64,000 bases of DNA from Haliotis asinina (Eukaryota; Mollusca; Gastropoda; Lepetellida; Haliotidae), in assembly GCF_037392515.1 (NCBI RefSeq), contig NC_090291.1, positions 1,762,501-1,826,500 of the forward strand, written 5' to 3'. Position 1 is the first letter of the stretch. Each line of letters starts with the position of its first letter. The notes below the pieces were generated by a model. The model was not told the origin of the DNA and made no database searches. It worked only from the letters and a program-made list of their open reading frames with translations. The position numbers were made by a program, and so were the translations under genes. Below are positions 1 to 7,962 of the stretch, piece after piece.

Positions 1-2
1 CG

Positions 3-413
3 GACGTACACAAAATCGACCCTGGAACACGCCTGCAGGACTGGTTGAAAGCTCTTCACAAGAAATTTAAAGGGGAACCGACGCTGTTCATACTGGACGA
101 CTGCAGCGCTAATCGCGAGATAACAAAAAAGAGAGACATGCTATCGTACCTGGCCTTCTCCGGCCGGCATGCAAATCACAGCGTCTGGGTGCTAACGCAG
201 AAGTTCAACTCGGTGTTGAAAGACCTCAGGGAGCAGACGCGATGGGTGGCCTTATTTCACTGCAAGGACAGGGATTCGTTCGAGGAGTGTTTGAGAGAGA
301 ACGATGTGATGAGCAAATTAGAACGGGAACGGGTGAAGAAACAGCTCGCTGAAACTAAACACGCTAAGCTCGTGCTCAAGACCGACCAACCAGTAGCATA
401 TAGGGTGTGCTAA
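3..413 (+). CDS. Polinton DNA-packaging ATPase, C-terminal part (5' truncated by window)
   Basis: The C-terminal 136 residues of an FtsK/HerA-superfamily genome-packaging ATPase; the frame is open to the first bases of the window, so the true start and Walker A lie outside. Visible motifs are a Walker B (hydrophobic run TLFILDD) and, about 35 residues on, a sensor-type strand ending in Gln (SVWVLTQ), the arrangement seen in A32-like ATPases of Polintons and related viruses. The family translocates DNA into preformed capsids. The stop codon runs straight into a 10-bp tandem repeat. The family call is firm for the superfamily; assignment to Polintons rests on the downstream POLB and INT. Confidence 0.85.
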   Translation, partial: DVHKIDPGTRLQDWLKALHKKFKGEPTLFILDDCSANREITKKRDMLSYLAFSGRHANHSVWVLTQKFNSVLKDLREQTRWVALFHCKDRDSFEECLRENDVMSKLERERVKKQLAETKHAKLVLKTDQPVAYRVC

Positions 414-484
414 AGCTAAGCAAAGCTAAGCAAAGCTAAGCAAAGCTAAGCAAAGCTAAGCAAAGCTAAGCAAAGCTAAGCAAA
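412..484 (+). repeat. 10-bp tandem repeat between ATPase and the next ORF
   Basis: About seven copies of a 10-bp unit (gctaagcaaa) start at the ATPase stop codon and end at the ATG of the next ORF. The unit supplies a stop in each pass. No function is visible; it may only be a spacer created by slippage. Confidence 0.95.
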
Positions 485-1224
485 TGCTAAGTATAGCTAT
501 GATATTTGAAGTGTTTGTCGTGTGCAACTTAACCTTCATTTCTCTGTGTTTTTTCTGCATCGGGTATTATATAGTTAAAACTAAATCTTACTTGTTATAT
601 TATAAGATGGAGTGTGAGGAATTGCTCGAACAATTGTTGGTACCTGAGGGTGTGGGGGTCTCCCCCACTGATGATAAGCGAGAGAAACTGGTGGCGTTGG
701 CTGTTGGCGGCAAAGCCAAACATTACTTTGGAGACTACACTCCGGATAAAATTCACAAAATGTCAGCCGAAGAAATCGATAAGCTGTACGCTAGATACGA
801 GTCCCGGCTCGGAGCAGAAATGACAAAGACAATAGGATCGGCTATGACCCAGATATACACCGGTATTGTATCATACTTCCTTCCCATTCCACCAGAGCGC
901 CAACTTTACCTGTGGGAGGACCTCGAGAAAGACCCTTTTATCGAACACGCCGTGAGTTCTATCAGCTGCGGGCTGTACCACAAATATGGTATGTTGTTGG
1001 CTCCAGTGACGGCGGCGATTATCACGGCAAAGCATTGTCAATTTGAGAGAAAAAATAATAATAATAGTATAGATGGATGCTGCTCCCGAGGTGATACCCC
1101 CCACAGTGAGGGAAACCCCAGTGGGGGTACCCCCCACACCCCCAACAGTGAGAGAAACTCCACTGGAGGAAACCCCCACAGTGAGGGAAGTGACCCCAAC
1201 AGTAACCAGGCAGAAGAATCCTAA
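484..1224 (+). CDS. Conserved-type Polinton protein with N-terminal hydrophobic segment
   Basis: 246 codons if read from 484; a start at 607 (MECEELL) is also possible and would remove a strongly hydrophobic N-terminus (residues about 1-30). The middle is a mixed helical region (DKIHKMSAEEIDKLYARYE, then PIPPERQ) resembling a small protein I remember from other invertebrate Polintons, where it sits between ATPase and POLB; this is recollection. The last about 50 residues are low complexity (repeats of Pro-His-Ser-Glu-Gly-Asn type) encoded by a GC-rich palindromic repeat tract that also encodes the start of the next ORF in another frame. Function unknown; a virion or scaffold role is plausible. 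Two 17-nt palindromes (652-668, 1121-1137) lie inside it. Confidence 0.65.
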   Translation: MLSIAMIFEVFVVCNLTFISLCFFCIGYYIVKTKSYLLYYKMECEELLEQLLVPEGVGVSPTDDKREKLVALAVGGKAKHYFGDYTPDKIHKMSAEEIDKLYARYESRLGAEMTKTIGSAMTQIYTGIVSYFLPIPPERQLYLWEDLEKDPFIEHAVSSISCGLYHKYGMLLAPVTAAIITAKHCQFERKNNNNSIDGCCSRGDTPHSEGNPSGGTPHTPNSERNSTGGNPHSEGSDPNSNQAEES

Positions 1225-1426
1225 GAGAGTAGCTGCCGGTAAAAAACGGTGGTGTAACCAACATAAAATTATTACAGTGACCAACCCAACCCGACTGTTG
1301 TTGGTTGTAGGCGTAACTACTGCCTTGGCTATCTCGTGGTTATATACACGTGAGGGAAACCCTCACCGTGAGGTGGTACCCCCCACCCCAACACAATTAG
1401 AGGTCGACCCGCATATCATGTTATAA
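1073..1426 (+). CDS. Small single-span membrane protein overlapping the previous ORF
   Basis: 117 codons from ATG 1073. The first about 50 residues are Pro/Thr/Val/Glu-rich repeats (ETPVGVPPTP-like) from the palindromic tract shared out of frame with the preceding ORF (152-bp overlap). A basic patch (RVAAGKKRW) is followed by one predicted membrane helix (residues about 78-93, LLLVVGVTTALAISW) and a short tail. A small membrane-active virion protein would fit a Polinton or adintovirus, but no homology is recognised. If the preceding ORF really ends earlier, the overlap would disappear. Confidence 0.5.
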   Translation: MDAAPEVIPPTVRETPVGVPPTPPTVRETPLEETPTVREVTPTVTRQKNPKRVAAGKKRWCNQHKIITVTNPTRLLLVVGVTTALAISWLYTREGNPHREVVPPTPTQLEVDPHIML

Positions 1427-1452
1427 TTTAAAAATATTTTTATATATACATA

Positions 1453-1680
1453 ATGTCTGAGGGGAAAACGTTCGTCAACGACGCATACCACGCCACAGTG
1501 GTCGCCAGTCTAGCAGTAGGGTACGCTCGGTTGACTAAAATGGTGCTTAAACAACCAACTATCAAGCTAGATTTCAACCTGCAGGATATGGGTATGCTCA
1601 TAATGAACCTTGGTATGGCGATGGCCACAAAAGACATCCTAGTAAAACAAGGGATCATACCTGATAATATAATGAAATAA
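1453..1680 (+). CDS. Small Polinton protein, 75 aa
   Basis: Compact ORF between two AT-rich spacers, 7 bp before the next ATG. The second half (FNLQDMGMLIMNLGMAMATK) is amphipathic to hydrophobic and ends in a short acidic tail. I recall similar short ORFs next to POLB in other invertebrate Polintons. Upstream lies a run of TATATATA (about 1440-1450) that could serve as a TATA element. Function unknown. Confidence 0.6.
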   Translation: MSEGKTFVNDAYHATVVASLAVGYARLTKMVLKQPTIKLDFNLQDMGMLIMNLGMAMATKDILVKQGIIPDNIMK

Positions 1681-1687
1681 ATACAGG

Positions 1688-2112
1688 ATGGCCACGATAG
1701 CTATGATGGTCGGTGGGGCGTTAGTGAATGCCCTGGCATTTTCCGGGAGTAATTTCCTCTTCTCGAAACTACGAGATGATCACGCGGCTGAAATACAGAA
1801 GAAAGGAAGCGGCACGATCTCGCTACTGAGAACTTACAAAAGGCACAGGCCGAGTACGCTAAAAAACGCCTCCAGAGGATCGATTTTATTAACGAACAAC
1901 TCCAGCGTGAAAACCATGCCGTTCAAACATTCAACGATGTCGATGAAGCAATGAAAGAATACTACCTACTAACTGGTAAACGATTGGAACCGCTCAATAA
2001 ACCCACACTCGCTCAGTACTACACACCATCCAAGGGGCAAATGAATCGTGAACTGGGCTTCATAGTGTTGGGTATAGCAGCTACTGCGTTGGTTGCGAAG
2101 CAATTAAATTAA
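1688..2112 (+). pseudogene. Small Polinton protein gene broken by a 1-nt frameshift
   Basis: The reading frame from ATG 1688 starts with a Gly/Ala-rich hydrophobic stretch (GGALVNALAFSGSNFLFSKL). From about 1801 the coding signal moves to another frame, which stays open to TAA at 2110-2112: a charged coiled-coil-like middle and a hydrophobic C-terminus (IVLGIAATALVA). Read without the shift, the protein ends at 1954 in low-quality sequence. The break lies in an A/G-rich run (about 1797-1809), consistent with a 1-nt deletion or a sequencing error; I see no clear slippery site. About 140 codons in total, probably a membrane-associated virion protein. Confidence 0.65.
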
Positions 2113-2130
2113 ATACCTATATAAGTAAAC

Positions 2131-2385
2131 ATGAGACCCGCTCCATACCGATGCGAATACATACTTATGGGGAAGACCGAGGCCTGTGGTAGGAATCAGG
2201 GGTTCTGTTGTTTCCATATGGGAAGTCCTAACTACACGTGTTCTGTGTGTGGTATCGGGGTTAAAGGGCACTACTGTCTATGTAAAGCTCACGGAGCGAA
2301 CGTAGTCAGACATCAACTCATCTACGAGAATAAAAAGGACTACATAAAAGAACGTAGGCGACTGCTCAAGATAGACACCAAATAA
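2131..2385 (+). CDS. Small Cys/His-rich zinc-binding protein, 84 aa
   Basis: Begins 18 bp after the previous stop. Contains about ten Cys and several His: C8, C19, CC near residue 26, then CSVC, C in HYCLCKAH. The spacing suggests one or two zinc sites (treble-clef-like). The C-terminus is basic (KERRRLLK). It could bind nucleic acid or act in transcription control of the element. No family recognised. Confidence 0.6.
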   Translation: MRPAPYRCEYILMGKTEACGRNQGFCCFHMGSPNYTCSVCGIGVKGHYCLCKAHGANVVRHQLIYENKKDYIKERRRLLKIDTK

Positions 2386-2455
2386 ATGTTTTACTCAGCC
2401 ACATATTTTTATCAAGGGTTACCTCCCTTTACTGTGACCCAATTAGACATTGGTT

Positions 2456-5400
2456 ATGTTAGGTGTAAACACTATGACTACTGTACGCGAGCTTAAGCGG
2501 GTCGCAAAACAGAGAGGTGTGATCGGGTATTCTCGAATGCAGAAGTCAGCATTGTTGAGATTACTAGGTTTAGAAGCCCCTCCTACGGTAAAACAATTAA
2601 AAGCTCAAGCAAAACAGCTTGGATACACGGGTTATTCAAACCTGGGGAGAGCCGGGTTAGTCGAATTGTTATCACATACCCCCGTAGCACGTCCCACTGT
2701 AAAACAACCGAAAGCCGAGGCACACGATTTGGGGTTAGGCGGGTATTCCCGTATGAGAAAACCACAGCTTGTAGAATTATTACGACAGAATAGAGCTATT
2801 GACCTACAGTTCGTGCGCACTGAGCGCGCTGTAGGCAACTATTTGAGAGGTTGGCGCATGCACGTTGATAGAAACATAGACATTACAGATATCAAGCCTC
2901 TGATAGCTGATAAGGTCAACCAGGAACTAAATAACCTAGGAAGTATCAAGTTTCAGATCACAGTGAAAATGTCGCTCGATAAGCAGGTTGGGGGCCCCAC
3001 AGGGGCCACTGAGTATGTTCAGCCTTACTTCCGAGGTAAACAAGAGGTCGTCACACATACAGAGACCATTGACGAATCAATCGATACCAGTTTTCAGCAG
3101 ATACGAGAATACCTAGAACGCTACACACACTTGGGGTCCGGGTGGGCTGTAGATAAAATCGATAATGTCTATCTAGACATAGCTAACTACGTGCCGTTCA
3201 GAGGTGGGTCATACCTAGCCTTGCCCCCCTACTATAGGAACAAACATGCCATAGTAAACGTTAAGAATAGAGGAAACGATTGCCTGAGGTTAGCTATCAG
3301 GTCAGCCTTATTTCCAGCTGACACTAATCCGAACAGGTCTTCTAATTATCCTCAGGAAGATGGGCTCAACTGGGATGGTATAGATGAACCCATCCCCATA
3401 TCCCAGATCACTAAAGTAGAAAAACAGAATAATCTGGCTATAAATGTCTTTGGGCACGAAGGTAACACAACAATAGTACACAGGGTCAGCCCGGTGAAGG
3501 ATCGCCAAGTTATCAATATATTCATGATCCAGCGAGGTGACAAGTGTCACTACACATGGATAAAACACTTTAGCAGGCTGTTGTATGACCAATCGGCACA
3601 CAGAGAAAAGACCCACTTCTGTAAACGATGCCTACATGGCTTCACACGAGCTGATTTATTAGAATCCCACCGGGATGATTGTCAAGGTGTGGGGCAGACG
3701 GCCATACGAGTCGACATGCCTAAGGAAGGTGATAATATCCTAAAATTCGGTAACCACAAGAACCAAATGTCTGTACCTTATATCATATACGCCGACTTCG
3801 AAGCCTTGGTGGTGGGGGATTCCCCCAGTGGTGCCGCCGGCGAGGCCCCCTTCACCCACAAAACACAAGAGCATAAAGCCTGTGGGTTTGGATACATTAT
3901 CGTCCGTTGTGACGGGGAAACGAAAGCTCCGGTAGTGTATAGGGGCCCTGACGCGGCTGAAAGGTTTCTAAAGTGTTTGCAGGAGGAAGAAAAAATTATT
4001 AGGAATACATTGTATAGAATCGCTCCCATGTGTATGACCCGAGTCGACAGGCTAGCTCACGCTAGTAGCACTAACTGTCACGTGTGTGACTCACCACTTA
4101 ACGGTGATTCGGTGAGAGATCACTGCCACATAACTGGTAAGTATAGAGGCGCCGCTCACAGCGCGTGCAACCTCAAGCTTAAAATCAACCCTAAGACAAT
4201 AAACATCCCCGTTGTCTTTCACAACTTGAGAGGGTACGACTCACACTTGATCATGCAGGCCATCGCGAAAATCGATGGTAATATAACGTGCATCCCCAAC
4301 AACATGGAGAGATACATCTCCTTCAGCTTAAACGGACTTAGGTTCATTGACTCGTTTCAGTTCCTCCTGTCGTCACTCGACAGTCTGGTCAAGGCCAACA
4401 ATACCTTCCCTATCACCGATCGATACACAGACGCCGAGACTAGACCCCTGCTTATGAGGAAGGGTGTGTACCCCTATGAGTACATGGATAGTTGGGTCAA
4501 GTTCACCGAGACCAGACTACCCCCTATTGACTGCTTTTATAGCAAGCTGAATGAGGCGTCCGTCTCACGAGATGATTACTCGCACGCGACTAACGTATGG
4601 AATAAACTGGGTTGTAAGAACCTGGGTGATTATCACGGCCTGTACTTGAGGACAGATGTACTGCTGTTAGCCGACGTGTTTGAGACGTTTAGGCGAACGT
4701 GTTTCAAGCAGTATAAACTCGACCCCGCATGGTATTACACCAGCCCAGGTCTGTCGTGGGACGCCTTGCTTAAAAAGACCGGAGTTAATTTGGAATTGCT
4801 CACAGATTACGACATGCACCTATTCATTGAGAAAGGCTTGCGAGGTGGGATTTCCATGGCATCCAAACGATACGCGAAAGCAAATAATCAATACGTGAAA
4901 GGTTACGATCCTAACAAGCCAACCAATCACATTCTCTACCTCGACGCAAACAACCTGTATGGCTGGGCCATGAGCCAGTATCTACCTACAGGGGGATTCG
5001 AATGGGTACCCCACGTTGATGTTATGGGGGTTGCACCAGATTCGAACAAAGGTTATATCCTCGAGGTTGACTTAGAGTATACCAAGGAATTACACACATC
5101 GCACAACAGCTACCCCCTGGCCCCCGAACGTATGAGGGTTAACCCAGACTGGATGTCTGAGTACCAACATAACTTGTTAGGTGGGCGTGTGACAGACGTT
5201 GAAAAACTCGTGCCTAACTTAATGAATAAGACCAAGTACATCGTTCACTATCGCAACCTACAGCTGTACCTGTCGTTGGGTATGAGGCTGACCAAAATAC
5301 ACAGGGTGCTCATGTTCGACCAGAGCCCATGGATGGAGCCCTACATCAGAATGAACACAGACCTACGAAAAAAAGCCACCAGTGATTTTGAGAAAAATCT

Positions 5401-6181
5401 CTACAAGCTCATGAACAACTCGGTGTTTGGTAAGACTATGGAGAACCTGAGGAAACGCGTGACCGTGAAGCTGGTTCGGTCGAGTGAGGAAGACAAGCTC
5501 AGGAGATTGATAGCCAGTCCGGCATTCAACCATAGTAAGATATTCACAGACAACCTGGTTGCCCTACACATGAAGAAAAGCCACATAAAATTCAACCGGC
5601 CTGTTTACGTGGGGATGAGCATCCTCGATTTATCCAAACACCTGATGTACGACTTTTACTACAACGAGCTCAAGAAACAGTACGGCGACAGGTGTGAAGT
5701 GCTGTACACTGACACGGATTCCCTGCTGTTAGAAATTCGAACCGAGGACGTGTACGAGGACATGAAAAAACACCTCGATTTATACGACACCAGCGACTAC
5801 CCTAAAACCCATACCATACACAGTACGGTAAATAAAAAGGTCCTAGGTAAGATGAAGGACGAGTGTGCTGGCACGCCCATAGCCGAGTACATAGGTTTGA
5901 GACCTAAGATGTACTCCATACTGAAAGCCGACAATAGTGAGATCCGGAAGGTTAAGGGGGTTAAGAAGTATGTGGTGAAACAACACATCAAACACGCCAG
6001 ATTCAAGGAAGCCCTGTTCAAGACCCGTACCTTTAGACATAAAATGAACACACTTAGAAGTGATGGACATAAGATATACGGACTGACTATAAACAAGACG
6101 TCCCTGTCGCCTATGGACACGAAACGTTGGATAGCTATTGATGGGATAAACACATACGCGTATGGACATGAAAAATTTTGA
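2456..6181 (+). CDS. POLB: Protein-primed family B DNA polymerase of Polinton (POLB)
   Basis: Replicates the element by protein priming. ATG 2456 is preferred; the open frame extends two codons upstream without an ATG. In order: three about 33-residue repeats (residues about 6-110, each with a GYS-x-hydrophobic-L-x-x-L pattern) resembling Rho_N/SAP DNA-binding motifs; a C2HC finger (HFCKRCLHGF to DDC, about residue 385); Exo I (YADFEAL); a CxxC...DHCH...CN insertion like the endonuclease VII/HNH zinc fold (about residue 545); Exo II (FHNLRGYDSH); Exo III (LRTDVLLLADVFE); Pol A (LDANNLYGWAM); Pol B (NSVFGKTMEN); Pol C (YTDTDSL). All catalytic acids are present and the frame is open for about 1,241 codons. 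Its end overlaps INT by 20 bp, suggesting coordinated expression. Confidence 0.95.
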   Translation: MLGVNTMTTVRELKRVAKQRGVIGYSRMQKSALLRLLGLEAPPTVKQLKAQAKQLGYTGYSNLGRAGLVELLSHTPVARPTVKQPKAEAHDLGLGGYSRMRKPQLVELLRQNRAIDLQFVRTERAVGNYLRGWRMHVDRNIDITDIKPLIADKVNQELNNLGSIKFQITVKMSLDKQVGGPTGATEYVQPYFRGKQEVVTHTETIDESIDTSFQQIREYLERYTHLGSGWAVDKIDNVYLDIANYVPFRGGSYLALPPYYRNKHAIVNVKNRGNDCLRLAIRSALFPADTNPNRSSNYPQEDGLNWDGIDEPIPISQITKVEKQNNLAINVFGHEGNTTIVHRVSPVKDRQVINIFMIQRGDKCHYTWIKHFSRLLYDQSAHREKTHFCKRCLHGFTRADLLESHRDDCQGVGQTAIRVDMPKEGDNILKFGNHKNQMSVPYIIYADFEALVVGDSPSGAAGEAPFTHKTQEHKACGFGYIIVRCDGETKAPVVYRGPDAAERFLKCLQEEEKIIRNTLYRIAPMCMTRVDRLAHASSTNCHVCDSPLNGDSVRDHCHITGKYRGAAHSACNLKLKINPKTINIPVVFHNLRGYDSHLIMQAIAKIDGNITCIPNNMERYISFSLNGLRFIDSFQFLLSSLDSLVKANNTFPITDRYTDAETRPLLMRKGVYPYEYMDSWVKFTETRLPPIDCFYSKLNEASVSRDDYSHATNVWNKLGCKNLGDYHGLYLRTDVLLLADVFETFRRTCFKQYKLDPAWYYTSPGLSWDALLKKTGVNLELLTDYDMHLFIEKGLRGGISMASKRYAKANNQYVKGYDPNKPTNHILYLDANNLYGWAMSQYLPTGGFEWVPHVDVMGVAPDSNKGYILEVDLEYTKELHTSHNSYPLAPERMRVNPDWMSEYQHNLLGGRVTDVEKLVPNLMNKTKYIVHYRNLQLYLSLGMRLTKIHRVLMFDQSPWMEPYIRMNTDLRKKATSDFEKNLYKLMNNSVFGKTMENLRKRVTVKLVRSSEEDKLRRLIASPAFNHSKIFTDNLVALHMKKSHIKFNRPVYVGMSILDLSKHLMYDFYYNELKKQYGDRCEVLYTDTDSLLLEIRTEDVYEDMKKHLDLYDTSDYPKTHTIHSTVNKKVLGKMKDECAGTPIAEYIGLRPKMYSILKADNSEIRKVKGVKKYVVKQHIKHARFKEALFKTRTFRHKMNTLRSDGHKIYGLTINKTSLSPMDTKRWIAIDGINTYAYGHEKF

Positions 6182-7130
6182 GGCTATTTACTACAGCCCG
6201 CGTGGGTACTGGAAAGGAGCTAGCGCAGTAGATAAGCTAGCTAAAATAGCGCGAGTACCCCCGGAGGAAGCCAAAGCGTGGCTTGAAAAACAAGCCCTGT
6301 GGCAGATCTATTTGCCGGCACCACGCTACGTACCTAGAAGGAGGTTCGGTATTAACATACCTAATAGCGTTCACCAGGCAGACCTACTGTTCCTACCCCA
6401 CGACAAGAGGTACAGGTATGCCTTAACCGTAGTGGACGTAGCCAGTCGTTACAAGGAAGCCGAACCCTTGACCACGAAAGATTCGGCCCAGGTAGCCAGA
6501 GGATTCGAACGCATATACAAACGCAGCCCGCTGACGTGGCCAACAGAGCTGCAAGTTGACCCCGGACGGGAGTTCATGGGTGCCGTGTCACAACTGCTAG
6601 CCAAACACGATACAAAGGTCAGGCGTGGCACGGCCGGAGCCCATCGCAGCCAAGCCATAGTTGAGAGATTTAATAGGACTTTGGCTGAGCGCTTGTTCGG
6701 CCATCAGTATGCTAGGGAGATGGTCACCCCTGGAAAACGATCGACTGAATGGGTCACGAGGTTACCCAAGGTGGTGTCGGCAATCAACCATGAAGTCACC
6801 CATCTCACCGGTAAGAAACCGGCAGACGCTATCAAACTAAAATCAATAGTTGCAGAGTCGGCCGCTCCATTGCGTGGGAAGGAGAAACAGATACCAGACA
6901 GGGCCCTAGTGAGGTATCTATACCAGCCGGGGGAACACGAGGGTGATAGCCGTAAGCGGGCCACCGATCCTATATGGTCAGTCAAAACTTACAACATAGA
7001 TAAAGTGGATATAAAAGCCGACGAACCTAACTTATACTACTTGAGGGATGGGCCGGGTAGGGGGTTTGTAAGAGAAGAATTATTGATCGTACCGTACGGC
7101 ACAGTGTTACCTCCAACACACGTTAAGTAG
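6162..7130 (+). CDS. INT: Retroviral-type DDE integrase of Polinton (INT)
   Basis: 322 codons from ATG 6162, inside the last codons of POLB in another frame. The rve catalytic core has D in HQADLLF, D in VDPGREF and E in QAIVERFNRTL, with 34 residues between the last two by my count (the family norm is close to 35). The N-terminal about 65 residues look helical and basic and carry no clear HHCC zinc site. The C-terminal about 90 residues end in an SH3-like strand pattern (YYLRDGPGRGFVREELL). The family inserts Polintons and leaves a short target duplication. No internal stop or frameshift is seen. Confidence 0.93.
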   Translation: MDMKNFEAIYYSPRGYWKGASAVDKLAKIARVPPEEAKAWLEKQALWQIYLPAPRYVPRRRFGINIPNSVHQADLLFLPHDKRYRYALTVVDVASRYKEAEPLTTKDSAQVARGFERIYKRSPLTWPTELQVDPGREFMGAVSQLLAKHDTKVRRGTAGAHRSQAIVERFNRTLAERLFGHQYAREMVTPGKRSTEWVTRLPKVVSAINHEVTHLTGKKPADAIKLKSIVAESAAPLRGKEKQIPDRALVRYLYQPGEHEGDSRKRATDPIWSVKTYNIDKVDIKADEPNLYYLRDGPGRGFVREELLIVPYGTVLPPTHVK

Positions 7131-7165
7131 TAGGGGTAATAGTAGCAAGAGCTAAGGGCCCAACC

Positions 7166-7192
7166 AAAGCCTTATTTAGTAAATAAGGCTTT
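7166..7192. terminator. Perfect 12-bp stem, 3-nt loop hairpin after INT
   Basis: Two exactly complementary 12-nt arms (aaagccttattt and its reverse complement) flank AGT, 36 bp after the INT stop and followed by T-rich DNA. The position between two same-strand genes suggests an RNA 3'-end or insulator element, but no such signal is established for Polintons. The hairpin is seen; the role is inference. Confidence 0.6.
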
Positions 7193-7538
7193 GTAGAGAC
7201 TTTTCTTGAAAGTGTTTTAAAACCCCCATTGTATATACTACTAGAACAGATACTATGATCCTATGGCTCAATTCCCAGACTGATGGTAGGCACTGAGAAG
7301 ATAGTGTCTAGCTATCAATCAGCGCCACAATAGGCTAAACAAACAAGACGAGACTCAATCAGTAGCACTTATGAAATTCACTGCCGCAGCAATCGGAACA
7401 CGCCCAGTTATTCTTATTTGCATCAAATCTGACAGGTCAGCTGACATGAGCTATCATTGCTTGTCACAACCCTTGATGGCTATGCAAATTGAGCCAGCTT
7501 GTGACACGTGTATGCAAGTGGGCGTGTCATCACAAGTG

Positions 7539-7602
7539 TATAAAAGCAGTCTTCATCGCTGCACTGGCATCAGATTTCTGAAATCATCCTACAATCAACA
7601 TT
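7539..7602 (+). promoter_or_regulatory. TATA box and short leader of the 7603 ORF
   Basis: TATAAAAG at 7539-7546 is followed about 25-30 bp later by pyrimidine-rich candidate initiator sequence and, 64 bp after the TATA, by ATG 7603. This is the classical animal/viral core-promoter geometry and the clearest promoter in the Polinton part of the window. Confidence 0.5.
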
Positions 7603-7962
7603 ATGGAAAAGTTCCACCTATACGCCGAACTGTACGAGGCCGAGAGTCGTTTCAAGAAAGCCTGTGAGCAAGTTGTCTTGTTGAATGACAAGCTTGGAGG
7701 TCTTCAGCATCGCTATGACAAGGCCCGTCAAGAAAACCACCGTTCCTTCCGTTACAACCTCCGTCTCCGAATGGCCAGTGTGGAAGGCGTTCGCAATGCA
7801 TACTACGAGTATGCTTGTGGAAAGGCCGAGAAAATAGCTGAACTGAGATATTATGTGGCCGTCAACACCGAGGCCGACTCGGAAGACTACCAGAGCGAAT
7901 TTTGCCGAGTTCTTAAAGTGAGAAGATACTACACTCTGGCGGGTCTTTGCACTACATTCTGA
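7603..7962 (+). CDS. Small helical accessory protein, 119 aa
   Basis: An intact, GC-balanced ORF with codon use like the Polinton genes, placed between INT and the presumed right end of the element. The product is rich in Glu, Arg, Tyr and Leu and looks entirely helical through residue about 85 (FHLYAELYEAESRFKKAC), a coiled-coil or dimerisation fold, with an acidic linker and a basic Tyr-rich C-terminus. Polintons often carry lineage-specific genes at this position. No homologue recognised. Its own TATA box (7539) suggests independent transcription. Confidence 0.55.
   Translation: MEKFHLYAELYEAESRFKKACEQVVLLNDKLGGLQHRYDKARQENHRSFRYNLRLRMASVEGVRNAYYEYACGKAEKIAELRYYVAVNTEADSEDYQSEFCRVLKVRRYYTLAGLCTTF

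Larger units (their letters stand above)
1..7962 (+). mobile_element. Polinton/Maverick (adintovirus-like) element, right-hand part
   Basis: A block of co-directional, tightly spaced genes: partial FtsK/HerA-type packaging ATPase, several small proteins, protein-primed family B polymerase, retroviral-type integrase. This gene set defines Polintons, large self-synthesising DNA transposons related to viruses. Intergenic gaps are 7 to about 70 bp and POLB and INT overlap by 20 bp, unlike the sparse host DNA to the right. Capsid and protease genes, expected upstream, lie outside the window. The right boundary is unknown: I could not identify the terminal inverted repeat or the target duplication, so 7962 is only the end of the last plausible ORF. 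The long POLB and INT frames are open, which suggests a fairly young copy; one small gene is frameshifted. Confidence 0.9.

Noticed and set aside
871..1284. Minus-strand ORFs inside the Polinton genes (also 3,308-3,616, 5,797-6,169, 6,449-6,985)
   Set aside because: Shadows of plus-strand genes with no independent features.
7371..7667. 98-codon plus-strand ORF
   Set aside because: It spans the TATA box and the start of the better-supported 7,603 ORF in another frame.
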